Assembly: GCF_001642995.1 (NCBI RefSeq)
Contig: NZ_LOHS01000064.1
Span: forward strand, 1-47,628
Direction: 5' to 3'
DNA: 47,628 nucleotides
Source of the DNA: Streptomyces jeddahensis
Lineage (GTDB): Bacteria; Actinomycetota; Actinomycetes; Streptomycetales; Streptomycetaceae
Part shown: positions 7,956 through 15,868 of the stretch, one piece after another
Layout: every line of letters begins with the position of its first letter
Numbering within the stretch: the first letter of the stretch is position 1
Notes under the pieces: generated by a model
Told to the model about the DNA's origin: nothing
Databases searched by the model: none
The model's input: the letters and a program-made list of their open reading frames with translations, nothing else
Made by a program: the position numbers and the translations under genes

Positions 7956-7976
7956 GTGCGGACTGAGGGTCCGCAC
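7956..7976 (+). terminator. Hairpin right after the CoA lyase stop codon
   Basis: GTGCGGAC (7956-7963) and GTCCGCAC (7969-7976) form a perfect 8-bp stem with a TGAGG loop, starting at the base after TGA. There is no T-tract, as is usual in Streptomyces. It probably ends the plus-strand operon. Confidence 0.6.
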
Positions 7977-8096
7977 ACTCGTCCTCGATGGCCTTGCGAA
8001 CCGCCTCGGCGATCGGGGTGCATCCGGTGAGCTCCCTGATCCCGCGTCGTCGGCCCCCTCCCCCGTGTGGACCTTGTCGTGCCCGGAACGCATGCG

Positions 8097-8131
8097 ACGG
8101 GGCCACCGGACATCTCGTCCGGCGGCCCCGT
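8097..8131. terminator. Bidirectional hairpin between convergent genes
   Basis: ACGGGGCC-A-CCGGAC (8097-8111) pairs with GTCCGG-C-GGCCCCGT (8117-8131): 14 pairs with one mismatch and a 5-nt loop. It lies between the plus-strand operon and the 3' end of minus-strand lgt. Between 7977 and 8096 I see no gene. Confidence 0.75.
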
Positions 8132-8180
8132 GTGCGTACTCGGTGGGTACCGGCTGCGCAGCCGGCGTGCTCCCGGCCCG

Positions 8181-9212
8181 TCAGCTCTTCTTGGCCGACC
8201 CGGCCTCGTCCTTGTCCTCAGCGGAGCCCGACGGCTCGGGTACGGCGGTGTCCTCGGCGGACTCCGACGCTTCGTCGGAGCCAGTGGGAGCATCGCCGGC
8301 CTTGTCTCCGAGAGCGGCCTTCTCACCCTCGGCGGCCTTGTCACCCTCGGCGGAGCCGCTCTCCTCGGTGGCCTTCTCGCCCTCGTCGGAGCCCTCGGCA
8401 CCCGGCTCCACGACCTCCTCGCGCCCCGGCCGCCGCTTCGCCGAGACGACGATGTAGATCACCGCGAGCAGGAAGACGAGCAGCGCGGTCCAGTTGTTGA
8501 GCCGCAGACCGAGGATGTGGTGCGCCTCGTCGACGCGCATGTACTCGATCCAGAAGCGGCCGGTGCAGTACGCGGCGACGTAGAGCGCGAAGGCCCGTCC
8601 GTGCCCGAGCTTGAAGCGCCGGTCGGCCCAGATCACGAGCAGCGCGACGCCGATGCACCACAGCGACTCGTAGAGGAACGTGGGGTGGTACGTGCCGGGG
8701 ATCCGTCCGTCCTCGGACGACGTGATCTCCACCGCCCACGGCACGTCGGTGGCACGACCGTAGAGCTCCTGGTTGAACCAGTTGCCCCAGCGGCCGATCG
8801 CCTGGGCGAAGGCGATGCCCGGCGCGACCGCGTCGGCGTACGCCGGAAGGGGGATGCCCCGCCGCCGGCAGCCGATCCACGCGCCGAGCGCGCCGAGGGC
8901 GATGGCGCCCCAGATGCCGAGGCCGCCCTCCCAGACCTTGAAGGCGTTGACCCAGTCGCGGCCCTCGCTGAAGTACAGCTCGTAGTCCGTGATCACGTGG
9001 TAGAGCCGGCCGCCGACCAGGCCGAAGGGCACCGCCCACACGGCGATGTCGGCCACGGTGCCGGACTGGCCGCCCCGGGCGATCCACCGCTTGTTGCCGA
9101 GCCAGACGGCCACGAAGACACCGATGATGATGCAGAACGCGTAGCCGCGCAGCGGAATGGGGCCGAGGTACAGCACACCGCGCGACGGGCTGGGAATGAA
9201 GGCAAGGTCCAT
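8181..9212 (-). CDS. lgt: Prolipoprotein diacylglyceryl transferase
   Basis: 343 aa from ATG at 9212; an upstream in-frame start exists, but homology begins at MDLAFIPSPSRG. Lgt moves the diacylglyceryl group of phosphatidylglycerol to the lipobox Cys of prolipoproteins in the cytoplasmic membrane. The signature AIGRWGNWFNQELYG is present, with about seven hydrophobic segments and the Arg/His-rich RGYAFCIIIGV opening. From about residue 260 there is an acidic Glu/Ala/Asp/Gly/Lys tail of some 80 residues with internal repeats (AEGDKAAEGEKAALGDKAG), longer than in proteobacterial Lgt and typical of streptomycetes. No RBS is visible upstream; a TAGCGT -10 box ends 10 nt before the ATG, suggesting a leaderless or nearly leaderless transcript. 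Confidence 0.93.
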   Translation of the reverse strand: MDLAFIPSPSRGVLYLGPIPLRGYAFCIIIGVFVAVWLGNKRWIARGGQSGTVADIAVWAVPFGLVGGRLYHVITDYELYFSEGRDWVNAFKVWEGGLGIWGAIALGALGAWIGCRRRGIPLPAYADAVAPGIAFAQAIGRWGNWFNQELYGRATDVPWAVEITSSEDGRIPGTYHPTFLYESLWCIGVALLVIWADRRFKLGHGRAFALYVAAYCTGRFWIEYMRVDEAHHILGLRLNNWTALLVFLLAVIYIVVSAKRRPGREEVVEPGAEGSDEGEKATEESGSAEGDKAAEGEKAALGDKAGDAPTGSDEASESAEDTAVPEPSGSAEDKDEAGSAKKS

Positions 9213-9222
9213 GGCAGGGTCG

Positions 9223-9228
9223 ACGCTA
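9223..9228 (-). promoter_or_regulatory. Candidate -10 box for lgt
   Basis: On the minus strand TAGCGT matches the Streptomyces -10 consensus TANNNT, 10 nt before the lgt ATG. A TTGCCG lies 19 nt further upstream as a possible -35. No ribosome binding site lies between box and start. Confidence 0.45.
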
Positions 9229-9300
9229 CCGTGCCGGACGGGAGACACGGCAACCCGCCCGGCTACGGCTCCATAACACCGGTCGTATGACCGGTCCGCC

Positions 9301-10080
9301 TCAGGCCTTGGCGGCGTCCTCGACCATCTGCTTCAGCTTCTGCGGCGTGAGCGGGTTCTGGGGGTCCCCGTACACCTTCTTGCCGTTGAGCAGGACGGTC
9401 GGGGTGCCCCCGAGGTTTGCGGCCTCGAAGGCCTCGTTCGACTTGGCGACCCAGCTGTTGTGGGTGCCGTCGTTCACACACTTCTCGAACGTGGGCGTGA
9501 CCAGCCCATCCACCTTGCCCGCCAGCTCGATCAGCTTGCTGTTCTCGGCGAAGGCGTCGTCCGTTTCCTCGGGCTGGTTCTCGAAGAGCACGTCGTGGTA
9601 CGCGGTGAACTTGCCGGCGTCCTGGGAGCAGGCCGCGGCGTTGGCCGCGCGCAGGGAGCCGCTGCCGCCCATGTTCTTGTCGATGAGCGTGGCCAGGCGG
9701 TACTCGACGCGGAGCTGGCCCGCCTCGGTCAGCTCATGGATCGTCGAACGGTACTGGTCCTCGAAGTTCTTGCAGGCCGGGCAGCGGAAGTCCTCCCAGA
9801 CCGTGAGCGTCGACTTGGCGGTGTCCTGCCCGACGGGGATCACCAGGCTGTCCTGCCCGGACGCGCCGGTGGGCGCCGCGACGGGGCCCGAGGTGTCGGG
9901 CTTGTCCTCGCCGGTATTGGCGGCGATCACGCCGATCACGGCGGCCAGTGCCAGCACGCACGCCACGGTCGCCCCGACGATCAGCGTCCGGCGCCGCCTC
10001 TCCCGCGCCTTCTCACGCTCTCGCTCGGCCGCGATCCGCTCGCGTGCGTTGCGCTTTCCCTCACGGTTCTTGTCACTCAC
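9301..10080 (-). CDS. Membrane-anchored DsbA/thioredoxin-like protein
   Basis: 259 aa from GTG at 10080. Residues 1-31 are highly charged (Arg/Glu/Lys), a single hydrophobic segment spans about 32-54, and the rest is an extracytoplasmic DsbA-like thioredoxin domain with active-site C100-P-A-C103 in FRCPACKNFE and the cis-Pro region GGTPTVLLNG near the C-terminus. It is expected to catalyse or proofread disulfide formation outside the membrane. A paralogue with CPVC lies at 40563-41381 with the same charged N-terminus and anchor layout. A longer reading with an earlier start (10152) is open, but its extra residues would cross the hairpin at 10095-10124, so 10080 is preferred. Confidence 0.85.
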   Translation of the reverse strand: MSDKNREGKRNARERIAAEREREKARERRRRTLIVGATVACVLALAAVIGVIAANTGEDKPDTSGPVAAPTGASGQDSLVIPVGQDTAKSTLTVWEDFRCPACKNFEDQYRSTIHELTEAGQLRVEYRLATLIDKNMGGSGSLRAANAAACSQDAGKFTAYHDVLFENQPEETDDAFAENSKLIELAGKVDGLVTPTFEKCVNDGTHNSWVAKSNEAFEAANLGGTPTVLLNGKKVYGDPQNPLTPQKLKQMVEDAAKA

Positions 10081-10094
10081 ACCCCGCCAAACGA

Positions 10095-10124
10095 ACCGGG
10101 GAGGCACGAGCGTGCCTCCCCGGT
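10095..10124 (-). terminator. Strong hairpin after the trp genes
   Basis: ACCGGGGAGGCACG (10095-10108) and CGTGCCTCCCCGGT (10111-10124) form a perfect 14-bp stem about the AG dinucleotide. It lies 110 nt downstream of trpA and just upstream of the DsbA-like gene, so it probably ends the trp transcript. Confidence 0.7.
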
Positions 10125-10234
10125 CCCAGGTCCACCCATACGAGTTATGCACCCTTAGGGGCGATTCGCACGGATCACCTCGTACGGGTCACCAGCCGGG
10201 GTGACTGGTGGGGTGCGGTACTCGCGGGTTCGGG

Positions 10235-11067
10235 TTACGCGTTTCGGCGTCGCACGCCCTCCGCGAGGGCGCTCGCCAGCGCGCGGACCGCCTCGACGCC
10301 CGCCGCGTCGTCCTCCGCGTCCAGCATCCGCTTGACGAACGCGGAGCCGACGATGACGCCGTCGGCGAAGCCCGCGACCTCGGTGGCCTGCTCGGCGTTC
10401 GAGACGCCGAGGCCGACACAGACGGGCAGGTCGGTGGTGGCACGGGTACGCCGTACGAGGTCCTGCGCCTGTGCGCCGACGGACTCCCGGGTGCCCGTCA
10501 CGCCCATGAGCGAGGCCGCGTAGACGAACCCGGAACCGGCCGCGGTGATCTTCGCGAGCCGCTCGTCCTTGCTGCTCGGCGCGACGACGAAGACCGTGGC
10601 GAGGCCGTGCTTCTCGGCGTGCTCCCTCCAGGTCGCCGACTCCTGCACCGGCAGGTCGGGCAGGATGCAGCCCGCGCCGCCCGCCTCGGCGAGCTCGGCG
10701 GTGAACCGCTCGATGCCGTAGCGGTCGATCGGGTTCCAGTACGTCATGACGAGCACCGGCTTGCCCGTGGCCTCGTACGCCTCGCGGACCGTGCGCATCA
10801 CGTCCGCGATCTTGACCCCGCCGCGCAGGGCGATGTCGTCCGCGGTCTGGATGACGGGCCCGTCGAGGACGGGGTCGCTGTGCGGCAGCCCGACCTCGAC
10901 GACGTCGGCTCCGCCGTCGAAGGCGGCCTTGATCGCCTCGATGCCGCCGTCCACGGTCGGGAATCCGGCCGGGAGGTAGGCGATGAGGGCGGCCCGGCCC
11001 TCGGCCTTGGCGGCCGCGAGGGTGTCGCTCAGCAGTTGGCGCTTTCCACCGATGAATGCAGCCCCGC

Positions 11068-11071
<4 letters not shown>
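10235..11071 (-). CDS. trpA: Tryptophan synthase alpha subunit
   Basis: 278 aa, GTG start overlapping the trpB stop (GTGA, 11068-11071). It cleaves indole-3-glycerol phosphate to indole and glyceraldehyde-3-phosphate, passing indole to TrpB through the complex tunnel. It is a TIM barrel with catalytic E59 and D70 in [15 protein letters not shown], plus phosphate-binding GVTGTRES and GLGVSNAEQ loops. Length is normal. It is the last gene of trpC-trpM-trpB-trpA, and a strong hairpin follows at 10095-10124. Confidence 0.97.
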
Positions 11072-12381
<1,310 letters not shown>

Positions 12382-12395
12382 GCGAACCTCGCTGG

Positions 12396-12408
12396 GGCGT
12401 TGCGCCCC
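12396..12408 (-). promoter_or_regulatory. Small hairpin just upstream of the trpB RBS
   Basis: On the minus strand GGGGCG-CAA-CGCCCC forms a 6-bp stem ending a few bases before the GCGAGG ribosome site. It could affect trpB translation, or simply be part of the repeat-rich spacer. Confidence 0.35.
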
Positions 12409-12487
12409 GTCTCTCGGGTTGACGATGGTCACGGTAGCGCTGCCGCGCGCCTGGGCGTCCGCCGGTTCCGCCGCGGTTCCGCCCGCC

Positions 12488-12562
12488 TGTGGGCAGTCGT
12501 TCCTCCCCCAGTGCCTTAAGGGCCTGGGAGGTGCCCCCAGGGGCGGAACGGGTGGGCACAGG
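12488..12562. repeat. Dispersed palindromic repeat, site B (with nested module)
   Basis: Left arm TGTGGGCAGTCGTTCC is followed by a 37-nt insert carrying CTCCCCCAG and CTGGGAGGTGCCCCCAG arms, then the right arm GCGGAACGGGTGGGCACA. The insert replaces the short apical loop seen at site A. It is the reverse complement type of the module in site D (29745-29776). Confidence 0.85.
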
Positions 12563-12582
12563 CGGAACCCGACGACGTCGGC

Positions 12583-12613
12583 CCGTTCCGCCCTGCGGAA
12601 CGCCTGCCCACAA
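12583..12613. repeat. Dispersed palindromic repeat, site C (opposite orientation)
   Basis: CGTTCCGC, a 3-nt loop and GCGGAACG followed by CCTGCCCAC. It is the same unit as site A but inverted and truncated on one side, only about 20 bp from site B. The pair could form a longer-range inverted structure between trpM and trpB. Confidence 0.75.
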
Positions 12614-12618
12614 CGGGG

Positions 12619-12894
12619 TCAGGCGGCGGGGCCGAGCCCCGCACGGACGCGCGCGGCGTGCTCGCGCCATCGCATCCCGTTGACCTGCCCGGGCTCGTCC
12701 CCGATCACATAGCGCACGCGCCGCCCGTGCACCCGCCGGGCCGGCGCCCGGCACCCGCGCGGCCGGCAGCCGCGGGCAAGGCGGGCGTACGGGTCCCGGG
12801 GCGCCCCCCCACCCCCGCCCGGCCGCGCGCAGACGGCGGCACCGGCCGAGCGGAGGCTCGTCCGGTGCCGGGCTGCGAGGCGGCCGCGGGTCAT
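12619..12894 (-). CDS. trpM: TrpM-like small regulatory protein
   Basis: 91 aa from ATG at 12894, 8 nt after the trpC stop. The C-terminal half carries the run LARGCRPRGCRAPARRVHGR and then RYVIGDEPGQVNGMRWRE. I recognise this as the small TrpM/TrpX protein of the S. coelicolor trpCXBA cluster, reported to affect growth and tryptophan-related metabolism and about 60 residues long there. It has no known catalytic motif and is very basic. The N-terminal 40 residues here may be over-called; the conserved part is roughly the last 50. Identification is from memory of family sequence and from position between trpC and trpB. Confidence 0.7.
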   Translation of the reverse strand: MTRGRLAARHRTSLRSAGAAVCARPGGGGGAPRDPYARLARGCRPRGCRAPARRVHGRRVRYVIGDEPGQVNGMRWREHAARVRAGLGPAA

Positions 12895-12901
12895 GGCGGG
12901 G

Positions 12902-13711
12902 TCAGCCCCTGCCGTGCCGCAGCGCGGGATGCGTCCCCGCGGCGACGAGGTCGGCGACCGCCGTCTTCGGGTCCTTGCCGGTGACCAGGGACTCACCGAC
13001 CAGGACGGCGTCGGCCCCGGCGTTGGCGTAGGCGATCAGGTCGTGCGGCCCGCGGACACCGGACTCGGCGACCTTGACGATCGAGTCGGGGATCTCGGGT
13101 GCGACACGCTCGAAGGTCGACCTGTCGACCTCGAGCGTCTTGAGGTTGCGCGCGTTGATGCCGATGACGCGCGCACCCGCGTCGAGCGCCCGCTCGGCCT
13201 CGTCCTCGTCGTGCACCTCGACGAGGGGCGTGAGCCCGATGGACTCGGCGCGCTCGATCAGCGACTCGAGAGCGGGCTGGTCCAGGGCCGCGACGATCAG
13301 CAGCGCGAGGTCGGCGCCGTACGCCCGGGCCTCCCACAGCTGGTACGACGTGACGATGAAGTCCTTGCGGAGCACCGGGATCTCGACCCGGGCTCGGACG
13401 GCCTCGAGGTCGGCGAGCGATCCGCCGAAGCGGCGCTGCTCGGTCAGGACGGAGATGACGGCCGCGCCGCCCGCCTCGTAGTCGGCGGCGAGCCCGGCCG
13501 GGTCGGCGATCGCGGCGAGCGCGCCCTTCGACGGGCTGGAGCGCTTGACCTCGCAGATCACCTTGACGCCGTCGCCTCGCAGCGCGGCGACTCCGTCCTT
13601 GGCCTGAGGAGCCTTTGCCGCACGCTCCTTGAGCTCGTCGAGGGTGACGCGCGCCTGCCGCTCCGCGAGGTCGGCACGGACTCCGTCGATGATCTCGTCG
13701 AGCACACTCAC
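12902..13711 (-). CDS. trpC: Indole-3-glycerol phosphate synthase
   Basis: 269 aa, GTG start with an AGGAAGGGGG ribosome site about 8 nt upstream. It converts carboxyphenylaminodeoxyribulose phosphate to indole-3-glycerol phosphate. It is a TIM barrel with [13 protein letters not shown] (catalytic Glu and Lys), VLRKDFIV (catalytic Lys), [13 protein letters not shown] and the VAESGV / VLVGESLV phosphate loops. It is a stand-alone TrpC without fused TrpF, which fits PriA (20739-21479) doing the isomerase step. It is the first gene of trpC-trpM-trpB-trpA. Confidence 0.97.
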   Translation of the reverse strand: MSVLDEIIDGVRADLAERQARVTLDELKERAAKAPQAKDGVAALRGDGVKVICEVKRSSPSKGALAAIADPAGLAADYEAGGAAVISVLTEQRRFGGSLADLEAVRARVEIPVLRKDFIVTSYQLWEARAYGADLALLIVAALDQPALESLIERAESIGLTPLVEVHDEDEAERALDAGARVIGINARNLKTLEVDRSTFERVAPEIPDSIVKVAESGVRGPHDLIAYANAGADAVLVGESLVTGKDPKTAVADLVAAGTHPALRHGRG

Positions 13712-13866
13712 GCGAGCGGCCCCCTTCCTGACGGTTGCGGCAGCACTGAAGCTGTTCGAACTGACGCACCGGCATTCCGATGGTCACTTGCGATGGTATC
13801 CGTAGGAGGGCCATGGCCCCGCATCCGGCGGACCTTGGTCCCACTACCTGGACATTCGCTAGTTGA

Positions 13867-14454
13867 TCAAGGGTGCAGCCAGCCACCGAAGGGCAGATTC
13901 CGGACGACGGTGAACGCGAGGACCAGCACGCCCAACGCCCAGAGGTGCGCCGGACGGGGATCGATCCGCAGCGGGCGCCCCCGAGCCGCCCTGACGGCCC
14001 AGACCACCCACAGCACCGCGAAGAGCACATAGCCGGCGACGGCCAGCGCGTTGTCCTGCACCGCGGCCGCGAAGTCGCCGTGCACGAAGGCGTGCGCACT
14101 GCGCAGCCCACCGCAGCCGGGGCAGTAGATGCCGGTGAACCGGAGCAGCGGGCAGACCGGATAGTGCCCGGGCTCATTGGGGTCGACCACTCCGACGTAG
14201 GCGAAGGCGGCGGCAACGGAAACGAGCACACCGCCGGGCACGAGCAGACGCTGGATGGCGGCGCCCGACGAAGGGCCCGGGCCGGGGACGTCGGGGATGG
14301 GGGTGGCCGGGGCCGGGGTCTGGCGACCGGCCGCGGCCGCGTGGCTGGGCGCACCTGCGTGACCGGGCACGTCCACGTGACCCGGCACGTCCACCTGGCC
14401 GGGTGTGAACGCCGCGCGGTCGGTCGGCGCTGTGCTCCGGGGTTCGGGATTCAC
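13867..14454 (-). CDS. DUF2752 membrane protein with repeated N-terminus
   Basis: 195 aa from GTG at 14454 (GGGGGAG about 9 nt upstream). Residues about 20-45 contain VDVPGHVDVPGHAGAPSHA, a short tandem repeat (18-bp DNA unit). The DUF2752 domain follows: a hydrophobic segment, then CPLLRFTGIYCPGCGGLRSAHAF with its conserved Cys-Pro-x-Cys-Gly-Gly motif, and two further hydrophobic segments. The function of DUF2752 proteins is unknown. It lies between trpE and trpC with two other small membrane proteins on the same strand. The 155 bp between it and trpC must hold any trpC promoter. Confidence 0.85.
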   Translation of the reverse strand: MNPEPRSTAPTDRAAFTPGQVDVPGHVDVPGHAGAPSHAAAAGRQTPAPATPIPDVPGPGPSSGAAIQRLLVPGGVLVSVAAAFAYVGVVDPNEPGHYPVCPLLRFTGIYCPGCGGLRSAHAFVHGDFAAAVQDNALAVAGYVLFAVLWVVWAVRAARGRPLRIDPRPAHLWALGVLVLAFTVVRNLPFGGWLHP

Positions 14455-14542
14455 GCGGGCATTCTCCCCCGGAGGCACACGCTCCGCCCGCCGACGGCAC
14501 CGTCGCCGGTACGCGAAGGAGGCGGCACCGTCGTCGACACGT

Positions 14543-14585
14543 CGAAGGAGGCGGCGCCGGCCTCGGACCGGTGCCGCCTCCTTCG
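14543..14585 (-). terminator. Long hairpin after the HGxxPAAW gene
   Basis: CGAAGGAGGCGGCGCCGG (14543-14560) pairs with CCGGTGCCGCCTCCTTCG (14568-14585): 18 positions with one G-T wobble and a 7-nt loop. It lies 28 nt downstream of the 76-aa gene. A partial copy of its left arm (GCGAAGGAGGCGGCACCG) lies at 14514-14531. Confidence 0.75.
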
Positions 14586-14613
14586 GCGTGGAGAATCGGG
14601 GAGCGCGCGAGCG

Positions 14614-14844
14614 TCAGCTCTCGGACTGCACGGCCTGCGGCTGCGGCCGCTTCTGGCCCAGGCCGGCCATGCTCATGGCGCCGCCGACGATCGCGCCGAC
14701 GGCGATGATCACCATGCCGGCCCAGAAGCCCAGCGGGTTCGCCATGACCATGAAGGTACCCGCGACGCAGAAACCGATGAAGGCGATGATGACACCGGTC
14801 CACGCGGCCGGGGTGTGTCCGTGTCCGTGGCTGCTGCCCGCCAT
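14614..14844 (-). CDS. HGxxPAAW family small membrane protein
   Basis: 76 aa, ATG with GAGGAG 8 nt upstream. The N-terminal HGHGHTPAAWTGV motif defines the actinobacterial HGxxPAAW family; two hydrophobic segments (about 17-35 and 40-60) and a Gln/Pro/Ser tail follow. The function is unknown. Streptomyces genomes usually carry this gene within the trp region, as here, between the Trp-associated membrane protein and DUF2752. A long hairpin follows it. Confidence 0.88.
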   Translation of the reverse strand: MAGSSHGHGHTPAAWTGVIIAFIGFCVAGTFMVMANPLGFWAGMVIIAVGAIVGGAMSMAGLGQKRPQPQAVQSES

Positions 14845-15090
14845 TGCTGTGCTCCTCGTTGCTCTCGTTGCTGTGTGCGCGATACGCGGCTGTGTGCGTG
14901 ACGTGCTACGCGGTGGTGAGCCGGACGCTCAGCACCCATTCTTCCGTACTCGCACGTATGCCCGAGCGGCGGGGGTCCCGGGTCGCCAGGCCCGAAGACC
15001 CAGGGGCTCAGGGACTTCCGGGCCACGAGATCCGAACCCAGGCCATCGCAGTCGGGCCCGAGCAAGCGGGTCCGTTCCCGGGTCCCGGGT
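14845..15090. other. 246-bp gap with no gene seen
   Basis: No convincing coding frame. It holds the RBS and presumably the promoter of the HGxxPAAW gene at its left end, short GTTGCTGTG-like direct repeats at 14862-14900, and several CCCGGGTC-type short inverted elements at 14975-15105. Confidence 0.5.
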
Positions 15091-15747
15091 TCACACCTCG
15101 CGGGTCGGGTCCTCGCCGCGGTCGAGGGCCTTCCACAGGTCCTCGGGCCGGTCGGGGTCGACGACCGGGGCCTTACGGGGACGGGGCGTGCCGTCGCGCT
15201 CGTACCGCCCGGACATGGCGGGCCAGCCGCGTCCATAGCGCAGCGCGAGCAGCCCCGCAAGGAGGAGGAGTGCGCCGCCCGCGGCCGCCACGTACGGCCA
15301 AGCGGTGTGGGTGAGTGCGCCGACGGTGGCGGCGGTGTTGCCGGCGGCCTCGGCGGCCTTCTCGTCCAGTACGGAGCTGTCGCCGGCGCCGAGCACGGCC
15401 GCGGCGACGGTGCCGGCTCCGGAGAGCGCGAGGAGGGCGGAGACGAGCACGCGTCCCGCACGGCGCACCGCGAAGACCGCGACGAGGGCGGCGAGGCCCA
15501 CTATCGCGAGCGCGGCCGGCACTCCGGTGACGTCGCTGCCCTTGGCCGTCAGCGGGAAGTCGCCACCCGCCACGGAGGCCGTCCCCCCGGCCCACTCCTG
15601 CCGGGAGGCCAGCAGCACGACAGCCGCGCCGACGGCACCCAGCAGCAGGGCGGCTGCGAGGCTGCGGCGGCCGCCGCGGGGGGCGGAGGTCGCGGACGCC
15701 CCTTCACGGCCTTCGCGACGGGGCTGGGGAACTGCTGCAGAAGTCAC
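15091..15747 (-). CDS. TIGR02234 / Trp-associated membrane protein
   Basis: 218 aa from GTG at 15747; the frame is open to 15846, but homology to family members starts near VTSAAVPQPR. It has four hydrophobic segments, and the motif ASRQEWAGG between the first two matches the actinobacterial trp-operon membrane protein family (Trp_oprn_chp). The C-terminal cytoplasmic tail contains DPDRPEDLWKALDRGEDPT. The function is unknown; constant linkage to trpE suggests a role in tryptophan or precursor transport. It lies 121 bp after trpE, with a short GC-rich hairpin in between (15782-15808). Confidence 0.85.
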   Translation of the reverse strand: MTSAAVPQPRREGREGASATSAPRGGRRSLAAALLLGAVGAAVVLLASRQEWAGGTASVAGGDFPLTAKGSDVTGVPAALAIVGLAALVAVFAVRRAGRVLVSALLALSGAGTVAAAVLGAGDSSVLDEKAAEAAGNTAATVGALTHTAWPYVAAAGGALLLLAGLLALRYGRGWPAMSGRYERDGTPRPRKAPVVDPDRPEDLWKALDRGEDPTREV

Positions 15748-15781
15748 CCGTCCACTATCCCCCACGCCCCTCGGTGCCCGA

Positions 15782-15808
15782 CGGGGCGGGGTGCCGGCCC
15801 CCGCCCCG
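15782..15808 (-). terminator. GC hairpin between trpE and the Trp-associated membrane gene
   Basis: CGGGGCGGG (15782-15790) and CCCGCCCCG (15800-15808) form a 9-bp stem with a 9-nt loop, 60 nt downstream of trpE. It may attenuate rather than fully end transcription into the next gene. Confidence 0.5.
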
Positions 15809-15868
15809 CGCTCGGAACCCAACGCCCCGCGCCCGGGCTCAGCCACCAGCCCCCGAAATCGCTGATCG

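Noticed and set aside
7977..8106. A minus-strand frame with a segment reading IRELTGCTPIAEAVRKAIEDE between the CoA lyase and lgt
   Set aside because: The segment looks protein-like, but the frame has no good start or RBS, runs through the terminator region and into the end of the CoA lyase gene, and matches no family I can name. It might be a gene remnant, but that is not supported enough to call.
13712..13866. A short minus-strand frame ([16 protein letters not shown]...) before trpC as a possible leader peptide
   Set aside because: It has no Trp run, uses rare codons such as CTA and ATA, and continues out of frame into trpC without an early stop. It looks like promoter DNA.
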